From: Epiperipatus broadwayi
Taxonomy: Eukaryota > Onychophora > Udeonychophora > Euonychophora > Peripatidae
Assembly (NCBI GenBank): GCA_028023455.1
Contig: JAQFVV010000288.1
Location: 248,001-312,000 of the forward strand
Length of the DNA stretch: 64,000 nt
Direction of reading: 5' to 3'
This document shows, piece after piece, positions 25,793-36,649 of the stretch. Under the pieces are notes generated by a model. That model ran no database searches. It saw nothing but the letters and a program-made list of their open reading frames with translations, and was not told the origin of the DNA. A program made the translations under genes and the position numbers. Each line of letters begins with the position of its first letter. Within the stretch, counting starts at the first letter, position 1.

Positions 25793-26390
25793 CACCTACA
25801 TTAAATAAATTAATAAATAACTAAAAATAAAGCCTTATTTACAAACAAAATTTGTATCATTTATATATGAATGTTGTAGATGTGGTAGTGAATATATAGG
25901 TGAATCGAGATGCACATTGAAAAAAAAAAAAGAGAACTTGTTGTTATTAAAAAGAGTTCAAAATAAGAAACAAAATTCTAAAGATAATGATAATTTATCA
26001 GCTTTCGTTTTTTATGACCATAATAAATCATGTATATATGGTTTTGATTTCAATTATAATAATGTAAAAATATTGCAAACTGAAAGAAATAATAATAAAA
26101 GAAAAATAAAGGAAGCTATGTTAATATATAAATACAAGCAAGACTTAATCAATAGGCAGACAATCACAGAAATATAGGAAAGTTGACCTTTCAAAGTATT
26201 AGTTGACAAAGACTATGAGGATAGTTGAAAGGTCTCCTAAGTGTCGTTTATATTTTTGTTCTTTTTAACAAATTTTAATTACTATATTTTCTAATATTTA
26301 TATATATATATATATATATTTATTTTTAACAAATTTTAATTACTATATTTTCTAATATTTATATATATATATATATATATTTATGTAAAG
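25793..26390 (+). pseudogene. Penelope-like element 3' fragment (plus)
   Basis: This fragment is head-to-head with the preceding minus-strand PLE. It starts at CACCTACATTAAATAAATT and encodes the GIY-YIG part (CGSEYIGESRCTLKK at about 25878-25925), then the conserved tail with SCIYGFDFNYNN and ERNNNKRKIKEAML to 26177. The upstream RT is absent. The fragment begins at the same sequence as the plus-strand fragment at 37306. Its 3' part contains a 60-nt tandem duplication that includes a TA tract. Confidence 0.85.
26265..26384. repeat. 60-nt tandem duplication in PLE 3' tail
   Basis: The unit AACAAATTTTAATTACTATA plus a TA tract occurs twice with a period of about 60 nt. Confidence 0.9.
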
Positions 26391-27300
26391 AATAAAATTA
26401 TGCTAATAGAAAAGAATATTGAAAAGTATTTTTAACCATTTCAACATAAAAATGTATACTGTTTTACTACTGTAAATATGCTTTAATGTGCTGATTACTT
26501 ACCCACTCAAGTTGCATAATCTCTGATGATTGCAATCTGTAATGAAATTTGTCATTGTCCATGAAACTCTTATGATACTTTATGGATTTCATCATAATTA
26601 TGTATACTCATGCATGGGTCATTAAAATGCATTAAAAGTTTTAGTAATGATAAAACCATGATGGTTTATTACCAGTTCTTTACATTACTTGAAAGAAAAA
26701 TATTACTTTTTATTATTATTAAAAAATTTTCAGACAGATTTCAAAATATTATTTTATTATTGGTGATTATTAATCTTTTCTACATGTGTGTGGTCGTGTG
26801 TTCAGTTGTATGAGATAGTGTGGATAGTTGAAGGGTGCTTGAGAATCTGAGTTCAAATCCTCTATACTTATTTTAATTTAGAATAGTGCATGCATTTTAA
26901 CATATGTTATGAAGTTATTTTTTTAGATAAATATGAACTAATTGGTTTTGTATTTTTGAAGTATCAAGAATTTAATGTCATTATTGTATTAAGAAAATTA
27001 ATGTTTATTTTCAGTAGTCCTTTTGTACGTTGTTGAGTAATTACACATTTATTAAGATATATTGAAAGTAATATTGCTTGAAGCTTTTGTAAATGTTTCT
27101 GGTACAATGTTTTATTAATATTTCTTAAATGCGTAATCGTAGTAAAAGATATAAGTGAATAGCTATTAACATTTTATAGTAAAGTTATGCTAAAATTCAT
27201 TTTTAATTAACATAGATAATAGGGATTTTTTAAAAAAAAATTATTTTTACATTTTTTCAATCCTCAACGCGAAATAAGAATTTAAATAAATAACCCAGAG
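26391..27300. other. no recognisable gene
   Basis: AT-rich DNA. The only notable item is the SINE-like copy at 26783-26880. Confidence 0.5.
26783..26880 (+). repeat. tRNA-like SINE-type repeat, copy c
   Basis: It contains ACATGTGTGTGGTCGTG, AGATAGTGTGGATAG and GAGTTCAAATCCTC in the same order as copy b at 20700-20930. The last box is close to the pol III B-box consensus. Confidence 0.45.
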
Positions 27301-27309
27301 ACGATTGTC

Positions 27310-27450
27310 ATACATATTGAAAACAATTTTGGATCAAGTACACATTCTTGTTTAACATCAGTTATCGTTATTTCAAATGCTGCACATTTTCCACTCTAGT
27401 AATAACACTTCATTTTATTCAATAATATTTTGGTTAACAAGCAACTATTT
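27310..27450 (-). pseudogene. LINE reverse transcriptase fragment, motif B region
   Basis: The minus strand encodes TDVKQECVLDPKLFSICM, which corresponds to the VRQGCVLSPLLF box of non-LTR RTs. A very similar piece occurs at 30950-31100 (DVKRICVLLQILF). The flanks are too decayed to join with certainty to other fragments. Confidence 0.6.
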
Positions 27451-27889
27451 TCAAACAGTCATTCACGTATGGCAATTCGTCTATAACTGGAAACAATCTA
27501 TTCAACTAAGTTCTTAAATAAATTTTGCTTTATATTTAATTATTTCGACATACATAACATATTTAAATATTCCATAAACATTTGTTAACACGGAAAGACT
27601 GTTTTTTTCCCAAGAAAAATAATAAACAGCATCTCATAGACAAATATGGCCAGTTCCAAAAAAAAAAAAAGAGAGAAAATGAAAATAATATCAAGAAATA
27701 GGTTTTGAATTACGATACAAACCCATCTGCGGGTTGTATACATATACATTCACATACAGAAATATGCTGGTCTGTTTTTTTTTTTTTTGGTGTATTTGAT
27801 ATTTTTTAGTAAAAAGTTGTTTTTTTTTTCTGAAATACTTCAATTGCAAGTCAGTCATAGCTCTCTATTGTATTCTATTCTTTTCCATG

Positions 27890-28520
27890 CCTTCTGAATG
27901 GATACAGTTGCCAATGAACTTCTTTAAAACGTCTTTGAGTCAATGTTTATAGTATTGATAGGTACTATTTTTCTTCCAAATTCAATGATCATATTCAACA
28001 TGTAATATGCTTTTATCAAGTCTTACATTGTTACTACATTTTCAATCGAAACAAAGTGCAATATTGCAAAAATAAGCTTTATAGTGTTACGTCAGTAAAT
28101 TGAATAAAATAGTGATTAGTTTCACAATCCTCCCATTGTATTTCTAAATATTTACTCTGTTCTGATGATTTTATATTGTACTGATAGGATTATTAAGACG
28201 CATGTTTATATATAAATTATATAAAATAAAGATCATTATATAGCTATTATTGTTGCAATAATTATTTCCCCAATTGGAAATATTCCCTTTTTCAACATCT
28301 TAAAAATAACAGCAGCATACTAGAATCTCTATTGTATCTCTACATTTAAGGCTTTCATTATATTGATAAAATTACCAAGTCATTTAAACCGATTTACCTC
28401 CTCAAATTGACGATTATCCAAAATAAAGTTACTGAGGGTTTTCCTTTTCCATTGTTAAAATAAAGAATTTGAGTTTTTGAATATTAATTATCAAATCAAA
28501 ATCTTTATACATAGTATTCA
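27890..28520 (-). pseudogene. LINE RT C-terminal fragment
   Basis: The minus strand at 28360-28500 encodes NFILDNRQFEEVNRFK, then a stop, then LGNFIN. This is the thumb-adjacent FKYLGxxIN signature of RTE/CR1-like LINEs, followed by decayed sequence consistent with the C-terminus. Several stops are present. It may belong to the same old copy as the fragments at 30950-31510 and 33960-34570. Confidence 0.6.
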
Positions 28521-28531
28521 AAACAAGCGTT

Positions 28532-28612
28532 GTTAGCCAAAAGGTCAGCGCAATGGCCTTGCAAGCAAGCAGTTGCTCGCAGATGGTTGTTACGACTTCG
28601 CCTCCCAGCCGA
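28532..28612 (+). repeat. tRNA-like head, possible SINE fragment
   Basis: This is a GC-richer island with a pol III A-box-like TAGCCAAAAGG, followed by GCGCAATGGCCTTGCAAGC, which resembles a tRNA D-arm and anticodon arm. The B-box region is weak. The base composition contrasts with the surroundings. Confidence 0.35.
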
Positions 28613-28729
28613 TGCTATGACATATGAAAAAAAATAGTCTTTTAAATTGGAAAAATTTCCTATTCATAGGCATAACCCCAGTTATGCTTGGAATCCCATT
28701 ATTCATTTTAAAACACCTGAGCCAATAAA

Positions 28730-30650
28730 TAGTGAAATATCTGTGTAACTTGGCCAATCACTTAACACAAAAAATACAGAACATAGAATATGTCTACCCT
28801 GTTGCCATAGTTCCCTTCAATAAAAAGCACAAAAATAATTTCCTCACTTGGAGATCTCCATCCAATATCAATGGCCCCTTTGCCAATCAAAATAATAGAA
28901 AAGACCATCAAGCAAAAAATTGAACAGTACATAATGCCACTAATTTCTGAAGTGCAACATACCAAAAAAAGATCAACAACCGTACAATTAGTGTTGCTAG
29001 ATAAAGCAGTACTTGTGTCAGTTAGAGAGAAGAAAAATATGGCCCTATTGCAGTCCAACTCAACATAGAGGCAGCATTTGACTCAATTAACATCAATATA
29101 CTATTAGAAATGCTAAAAAACATAAACATCCCTAGGACATATCTATACATTATTGCAAATCTGCTTCTAGGTCAAGAAATACACATATCCCTCAATGGGA
29201 GAAGTTCACCACCCTTCACTCCAACCCTGTCTATATCACAAGGATTCCCATTCAGCTCCCTGCTTTTCATATTCTATAATAATCCTTTCATAGAAATGAT
29301 ACAGAAATCATTTGATGGGATTTAAATACCTGAATGGCACAGCATATACCCTGCCTGAATACATGGATGATGTCACAGTCTTTCTATCCTTAAAAACAGA
29401 TTCCCCAATTACAAAATATACTCCAGGATTTTACAGCACAAAACAAACTAACATTTAACAAAAAAAAAGACCTCCGCATGGTCACTTTTCACAGGAATAC
29501 TATGTACATCTATTTATTAATCCAAGCTGACCTCTTTCCTGGGAAAGGTTTTCCATTTTATCTGGGAATCACAGATAAAATAGACTTAAAGATGAGACCA
29601 AGCAGATTGCAGACTTCCTTTCAAAAACATACCTGTCCATCTTTTCCAAAGTGTAATTAATCAACCAATTAATAATAACGAAAATAAGTTACTATGTGCT
29701 TATTATATCATACTCAAAGGTCTTCACTTCAAATATTAGAAGAATATGCAATCAGCTCATCTGGTCCAAAAAAACACTGGTGCTATCTAATAGAAAGATT
29801 AGTCAGCCACTTATAAAATGGACTAGGTCTGCAGAGTATTGAAATATTTCACATACAAAAACTAAAAAAAACACAATAATCAACCTATTAAAACAATTTC
29901 TGAAACTTATGCATCTAATAAAGATTACCCTTAATGACACTGTCTACAGAAGGATATTACATCCATTATTTACCAATGTGAAACCACAGAAGTGATACCA
30001 GACCAATATGAAAACAAATATTCATATTGGGAAATTAACAATCTAATGAGTAAAGATATTGGTGCTAATGACCACCCACCTGTGCTAGAAATAAATAACA
30101 AAAGATTAGTCAAGGAATATAAAACATGGGCATTGGAAAACAAGTTTTTCAATTTCATAATTAAAATGAACCTTACTGCCATGCCAACAACTTATTTCTG
30201 TATTATAAAAGGATGTGTTTCAACATTGATCCCTTCTGTGGTCTATTCCACTGAGCAGAAGAGACAATTGAATACTTAATTTACCATTGTCCAGCTTTGA
30301 GCCAAATAAGATAAATAATTTCCAGGACCTACAGAGAACCAATCTCTATCATTGACCCAATTATTGCCATGTATCAGAACCAATCATTCCCAAGCATCAG
30401 GGCAGCTACCTTCATGCTCTATTCATGCTGGTGCATAATATGCAACTTTCTGATGGGAAGAAATACTCGATATCCTTCTTCAACGTACATGAACAAATTT
30501 ATCCAAATTAGAAATAAAGATAAAATAATCACAAGACAAGATTTATATGCAGCCACTTGATTGCTATTAAGAGAGCAGTCAAGATTGTAGACAAATACAA
30601 AGGGAGAGAAGAACTACTAAAAGTCAAATTAACTTTATCAAATTAATTGT
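28730..30650 (+). pseudogene. L1/Tx1-like LINE reverse transcriptase remnant
   Basis: This is a non-LTR retrotransposon ORF2 fragment with many frameshifts. In order: APLPIKIIEKTIKQKIEQYI (before 28960); NIEAAFDSINI near 29069 (motif A, with the catalytic Asp); LNGRSSPPFTPTLSISQG and the PFSSLLFIFYNNP segment (29190-29290, motif B); YMDDVTVFL near 29360 (catalytic Asp pair kept); and an IWSKKT segment near 29760 typical of L1/Tx1 connection domains. A C-terminal piece at 29990-30300 ends with EETIEYLIYHCPAL, the zinc-knuckle-like tail common in LINE proteins. No endonuclease domain was found, so it is probably 5'-truncated. Confidence 0.75.
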
Positions 30651-30949
30651 GATGGCATAATACACAAAATAATACGTAATGATTGTTATTAACAAAAAAT
30701 ATGTATACAAAGATATCCAAACTTAAGGAACTAAACTTCATGATGTATGTAACTCTATAGATTAATTCATAAATTTGGATCAAACAATTATAATGTAATA
30801 CTATGTAAACCAGACATAATTTATGTAAAACCTCTTTTGAATCAATAAAATGCCTTTGAAACATAAATACACAATATAAAGAAAATAATTTCTTGTTTTC
30901 ACTTTTGATTGATTTAAGTTAGAAATTCATCCATAAAATCTGTATTTGT

Positions 30950-31510
30950 ATACTGATCCATGTTTAATTAGGTTGTTTATAAATAATTCCAAGACTAGTA
31001 TTATAAAAATTAAAAATAATATTTGAAGAAGTACACATATTCGTTTAACATCCATTTATATATCATATGTCTCATATTTTTCATTAGTAGCAATAGCACT
31101 TTCTTTTTATTTTACCATGTAGAAACTATATATTACAGTTTTATATTACAGTTAATTTTTGTGATAACCAAATAATTTCAAACATTGTTGTATTAACAAA
31201 ATGCTTTGAAAATTGCTTATTCTGTCCTAACATCTTTTTCTGGCAACAAAACAATGTTTGTATTACTTATTCATTCTTTAAATCCATATTGAATCTTTGG
31301 TAACCAATATTTTAAACAATAAAAGCATCCTTCAGATTGGCACAACTTCATGTATCCAGATATTTTTTTAAATTCCAATATTTTTGAAGCTATCTTATGA
31401 CTACTATATTTTAAGTCTTCTCTAGATATTTCATCAGATCCTATAGCCCTTTTTATTTTGAGATTATAGTGAGTTGTTATGATTTCATTTAACTGGATAT
31501 ATTTCTCCAA
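30950..31510 (-). pseudogene. LINE RT N-terminal to mid fragment
   Basis: An open fragment (31271-31510) holds KRAIGSDEISREDLKYS, matching the NKAPGSDxI box that begins the LINE RT domain. Further downstream on the same strand, near 31030, DVKRICVLLQILF matches the motif B region. The order is correct for one copy, but there are stops and frameshifts between them. Confidence 0.6.
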
Positions 31511-31851
31511 AGTTAAGTAGATAAAATAGATATAACATTAAAAATCGTTATATCAATTGTTGTATTATTGTTCAAAAATGATTAAAAGTAATATTTCTAT
31601 CTTTCAAAAATATAACTGACATCATAATAGAGAGAGTCATTTCTTGATCTATTAGAACTGTGATAGCATTTCTCAGATCACCATGTTGTTTTCACTTCTA
31701 CAAAAAATGATCTTGAATGACCAACGATTAGTAAATGCCTGTAACATCCATGAACTTCTAATTTCTGATCTTTTATATTCATTATGATGTTTACATTTAA
31801 TTTGTTATTCTCCCAAAAAAATAATGTTACAAACTTCCTTTTAATCAAATC

Positions 31852-31975
<124 letters not shown>

Positions 31976-32574
31976 TCATTTTTAGATTACTAGTCATGAT
32001 TCCCTTTTAGTGAACTCAAGAAATTGAATCACTTATATTTGATAATATTGAAGACCCATATTAGTAATTTTAGTCTTTAAAAGCTATTGGTATTTCATAC
32101 TATAGGAGATTCGGTATTGTTCTATTAGCTCATAACAGCCACTTGATGATGCTATTTCAATGTAAAAACACAGAAATATGCTGTTTCCACAGCCACCACT
32201 GCTGATCTTCTTTCTACACAAAAGCAGACCTTTTAATATGGCCTCAGGTGCCACTTTGCAATATTTCTATGCTAAAAGCACAGAAACATGCCATTTTGGC
32301 TGCTGGACTGCTTTGTGTTACACACTTTATCCCAATGCTCACATTTCATAGTTCACTACAGTATCATTTGAGACCGTGTGGACTTCAGCCTGCCACAACT
32401 CTTCAAATATGTACATCACAGTAATTAGCTTAGAACTATTCTGACCTAGTATTACCTACTAACAATTGTAACACCATTGCTATGCTTCCATACTCAATCT
32501 GTAACCTTTGAATCATATGGAAAAGGTATAGCCAACAGAATTTTGACAAGCTCAAGCAAAATTCATGTTAGCAT

Positions 32575-33420
32575 GTGAACACATCCATGACAAATCAAAT
32601 GGTGGATTTGAACATGGAGATTTTGAAATTGTGGCAATTGCCATCAACAGAAGCCAGTGCTGTGGCATTTCTCCAGCAGCACAATGTACTGCTCCATTCC
32701 AAGAAACGTTTGTGTGTAGAATCAGTGAGACTCTCTTTCATTGAAAGTGTGCATTTTGGCAACAGAGCTGATTGATGGCTTCAGAATCCCATTTGTCAAA
32801 TTGTCATATGTGATATACTATTGGAGACATGATGAGCTGATACTAGATCATGATATTGGCAATTGGCAGATGACTGAAGGTGCTTTTGTGAGATGGGCAG
32901 ATGTTCTGTGTGAGCTGTGCTGCAAGAACCTTGCTTTGTGCCCCTTTAGTCAAATCAGAGGACCAGTTTGATCATCAAGATTGATGAGACTCTTTTCAGC
33001 TGCAGGAAAAACCACCAAGGCACAATGCTTCCTTATCAGTGGGTATTCAGAGAACTGTACCAGAAGACTGGAGAATGCTTTGCCACAGCTATTCTGTCTT
33101 GCTTAAAGGCCACCCTGCTGCATGTCATATGTGAGCATGTGAAACCTAGAATGAGCATCTACTCAGACTGCAGAAGGGCTGCAAAACCTCTGAGCTGGAA
33201 GCTTCAGGCTTCAGCACATGACCATCAACCACTGCTACAACTTTGAAGACTCTACTACAGATGCCACACCCAGCACATTGAGCATGTCTAGGGCTCTCTC
33301 AAGTGTCATAACAGAAAACAGTGTAGAACCTCCAGAGAATCCTTGAGCAACTACCTGTGTGAGTTCTTGTGATGACATCTTTACAAGGGTGAGGACCTGT
33401 TTCAGGACTAATTAGGGGAA
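32575..33420 (+). pseudogene. Merlin-type (IS1016-like) transposase remnant
   Basis: This is the decayed transposase of a cut-and-paste DNA transposon of the Merlin superfamily, whose DDE domain resembles bacterial ISXO2/IS1595 transposases. It has an N-terminal EASAVAFLQQHNVL segment at about 32650. A linker ends GAFVRWADVLCELC and SQIRGPV (to 32971). The catalytic core (32968-33246) contains IKIDETLFSCRK (first Asp), QWVFRELYQKTGECF and MSIYSDCRRA (second Asp). In the same frame but after a stop comes CHTQHIEHV near 33262 (Glu). A SNYLCEFL segment is the usual C-terminal YLCEFMWR-like box. Stops and frameshifts make it inactive. Terminal inverted repeats were not identified. Confidence 0.8.
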
Positions 33421-33959
33421 ATACATCTGTATTAAATTGTTTGACAGTTTTTGTTGGTGGTGTTTACAAGATTCTTGTTTTGTTTACAAGTTCAATTACC
33501 AAGTTTTGACAGTTTTTTTTGTTAGTGTTTACAACAGTTTTATTTGGTTTCCAAGTTTAATTGGGTAGTTTTTACAGTTTTTGTTGTTGTTTATTGATGT
33601 CGAAATTGTTGTTTCCAGGCAAGAAACACATATTGAAATTAGTTATTTCTTAAGTATTTATTTATTTCTTAATATATTTTATTTTTCAATAGATTTTTTT
33701 TATTTCTTAACTTTTTTTCTCATTTGTCAAATGTGTTGACTTAGAAGTGAACCTGGGCCAGCTGCTTGGAAGGAGCTATGCTAGCCACTAGACCCCCAAT
33801 GCTTGACTTCTTAATTTTGTTTCTATATAATGAGAATAATCAACATAATATCTATGTTGGCTAAGTAATGTTGTATCTATGTGTTTTTGGTTAGTAACAA
33901 TGCTATCAAGCGGCTGACATTATCTAATAGAACAGTACCAGAGATTCTTTTAAACACCC

Positions 33960-34570
33960 AAATATCAATTTTCTCGTGAATATGATTGTAATAATATCCA
34001 TTTGTAATATAATTTCATCTTAATCTTGGAGCTCTATGAACCATCCAACAATTTCTGCTTGTAAGTGTTCTAAATTATGCCTCCTAACAATAATGTAATC
34101 TATTAAAATTATTTTTTGAACATGTATACCTTCATATTTCCTTATAGTGTTATTCTTTATACACAAATTATTTGTAGTCAATCCAGGAATTGTTAAAAAT
34201 CTGTAATAACAAAAATCAGCAATATCAAAATTTTCAATAGCGTTTGACCAAAATATACTATTTGTAGCAAGTGGTGCATTAACCTTTTAATGGCATTGCT
34301 GTAATAACATTATCCAATAAGTAATAAAAACTTATTTTCTCTGGATTTCTCAATCTAAATTTGGAACATAGGCATTAATAAACAGAGAGCTATTACCATT
34401 GCCAATGTAAAATTTTAACACCATTACCCATCATCTGATACATCGAATTTCAACAAATGATAATATAAAATTAGACTTTACAAATAATTTAACACCAAAA
34501 GGGTTTTAATAAAAGCAACGATATCGACTTGACAACGCCCTTTAGTCACCAGTGCAGTCCTTCATTATAA
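33960..34570 (-). pseudogene. LINE endonuclease-domain remnant
   Basis: The minus strand encodes pieces such as GNGNSSLFINAYVPNLD (near 34370) and IDYIIVRRHNLEHLQAEIVG (near 34030-34100), which resemble the IxYVP and IDYIxVRxR boxes of APE-type endonucleases of RTE/CR1-like LINEs. The frame is broken repeatedly. It lies upstream, in reading direction, of the RT fragments at 30950-31510. Confidence 0.5.
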
Positions 34571-35930
34571 TCTTGAAGTATTTGTATCAAGTAATTTTGC
34601 ACACTCCATATTTCAATATTGCCTTCTTCTTTATCACTGCTACTGATATTATTAATATTATTGTCATTATTTCTATTTTTCCAACAGTAATTCAAATCAA
34701 TCACGTATAATTAATTACATGTGATATACTACATTTGGAATTATGTTCCATTATAAGGATAAAGTGCACCTTTATAAAATGGTAACCATGCGACCAATGC
34801 ATATGTAAATATAATATAGATATATTTTTCGTAAACAAAAACTATTTCAATGAATTATAAACATACTTTAGAGTTTTTGTAATGTTAAATTTAAAAGCTT
34901 CTGTAACCACTCTCTCGTCATAAACAATTCTAACTCTTTTGAAATTGATTTGGAAAGAACAAGTTGTCAGTTTTATTATTTACAAGGAACTTAATACACT
35001 ATTGTTTACATTATTATCATGCTCAAATTTTATTTTAATAAAAGTGTAAAAAGTTGTTTTATACAAATGGCATAACTATTTGAAAAAAAAAATAATGGCA
35101 GTATACTAATCACTTTCCATTTTACTAAATGTAAAATACTATTACCTACATTTTCAGTATATTAATAATTAAAGTATTTTGTCAGTTAAACTCACTTGAA
35201 AGAGTTGGGATAGTAAAACTTGAATATATTCATAGTGTATATAAAATTATATGGAAGAAAACTAATCATCACTCATGAGCTGTAAGTAGGCATGCGCTTC
35301 CGAGTTATAGCACATATGTGAAAGTTTCTTTGATATACTTTCATAAGCGATTTAAAAATCGCGATATTATATATTTATTAAGTCACCAATAGTAAACAGA
35401 GTCTTTTTGATATTAAATGCCAAAATTGTCTCTGGTTTACAAAATAATAAATTAAGATTGTATGAAGGAACAACTTTTATACTTTCAAAGGTACAATGTA
35501 TGACAATAGCTTAATCACAAACAATCTGCTGTTTTTGTTAATATAGAAAATATGGCTTTTGTTCGCTAGAATAAATAACTTAACAAACTGCTTACTCTTG
35601 ATAAAAAACATTTTCGCATCGGAGATTGAACGTTTGTTTTAAATTATAATAGTGATTGATAGTAACTGACATATAGTGATTGTAATAAACATTATTGAAG
35701 AGATTCAATTAGACGCTTAAACAAGCTGTAAGAGTTAAGAGAAAATATTGATATTTTTGCCAGTGAGTGTTATTATGAAGAATTAATTTTAAATAAAGGC
35801 AGAGAATTGATTTTTAACATTTTAAATACAGTTGTTTTCTTTTCTGATTATATATACATATCAATTAACAAAAATGGCAATACTTTATAATATAATATAA
35901 CAATATATTATACAAATAATAATAACCATT
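34571..35930. other. no recognisable gene
   Basis: AT-rich sequence with no motif I can assign. No long repeats with visible ends. Confidence 0.45.
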
Positions 35931-35950
35931 ATATATATATATATATATAT

Positions 35951-36150
35951 AAACTTAAGAGCCTGCTAACGCTCTAAGCAAGCTTTTTTTTATTTTTATT
36001 ATGATAAATGCTACTACAAGAGAAGGCATTCAAATCATCTTTATCTTTGATTGTCCCCATCCCCAGACCGGTTTCGACCTATGGGGCTCTTCAGTGAGGA
36101 GTTGGGACATTAGATTCAAAAACCAACTCAAGCTAAACATTTATCTAAAA
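35951..36150 (-). repeat. hammerhead-bearing repeat, inverted arm A
   Basis: This 200-nt arm is the near-perfect reverse complement of 36384-36577. It carries a hammerhead ribozyme motif on the minus strand. Differences between arms are a few substitutions and a small A-tract indel. Confidence 0.95.
36053..36108 (-). ncRNA. hammerhead ribozyme motif, type I, minus-strand copy
   Basis: On the minus strand the core CTGAAGA lies at 36088-36094, followed by a helix II hairpin (GCCC, CATA loop, GGTC), GAAA, and a minimal helix III ending in GTC. The predicted cut is between 36066 and 36065. Helix I is as in the plus-strand copy. One C-T mismatch in helix II makes this copy probably weaker. Confidence 0.7.
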
Positions 36151-36327
36151 GATAATTCTTAAGAAGAAGATCTAAACCTTAAGACATCTGCATGTCTTTA
36201 AAGTCAGCTCTCCAACTGAAAAAATTATATGGCCTCAACTTAATTCAGATACTCCATATATTAATAGGCTTATCCGTTTAATCTAGCCAAAACCCCAACA
36301 GCAAAATAATAATAGTAATAATAATAA

Positions 36328-36382
36328 GTCAGATATCACATGACTTATATATAGCTTGCAATTACCAATATGTAAACTTAAG
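36328..36382 (-). repeat. 55-nt inverted repeat arm B
   Basis: This 55-nt arm is an exact reverse complement of 36569-36623. Together they enclose the plus-strand ribozyme-bearing arm A'. Confidence 0.95.
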
Positions 36383-36383
36383 A

Positions 36384-36577
36384 TTTTAGATAAATGCTTA
36401 GCTTGAGTTGGTTTTTGAATCTAATGTCCCAACTCCTCACTGAAGAGACCCATAGGTCGAAACCGGTCTGGGGATGGGGACAATCAAAGATACAGATAAT
36501 TTGAATGCCTTTTCTTGTAGTAGCATTTATCATAATAAAAAAAAGCTTGCTTAGAGCGTTAGCAGGCTCTTAAGTTT
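36384..36577 (+). repeat. hammerhead-bearing repeat, arm A'
   Basis: Plus-oriented copy of the repeat at 35951-36150. It lies between the two B arms, giving the order A(inverted), spacer, B(inverted), A', B'. Confidence 0.95.
36426..36481 (+). ncRNA. hammerhead ribozyme motif, type I, plus-strand copy
   Basis: This self-cleaving RNA motif has all invariant core positions: CTGAAGA at 36440-36446 (CUGANGA) and GAAA at 36459-36462. Helix II is a perfect 4-bp stem (GACC/GGTC) with loop CATA. Helix III is minimal, two base pairs with a two-base loop, and ends in GTC, so cleavage is predicted after C36468. Helix I pairs 36434-36439 with 36469-36474, and beyond an asymmetric internal loop 36426-36430 with 36477-36481. 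Such short-helix-III type I hammerheads are known from Penelope-like elements and retrozymes, and the sequence lies about 170 nt from a PLE fragment. I see the structure directly; activity is inferred. Confidence 0.82.
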
Positions 36578-36623
36578 ACATATTGGTAATTGCAAGCTAT
36601 ATATAAGTCATGTGATATCTGAC
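36569..36623 (+). repeat. 55-nt inverted repeat arm B'
   Basis: Exact reverse complement of 36328-36382. It overlaps the end of arm A' by nine bases and runs into a TA tract at 36624-36650. Confidence 0.95.
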
Positions 36624-36649
36624 TTATATATATATATATATATATATAT

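Noticed and set aside
28762-29058. 98-residue minus-strand frame
   Set aside because: Antisense of the plus-strand LINE, which has clear RT motifs in order.
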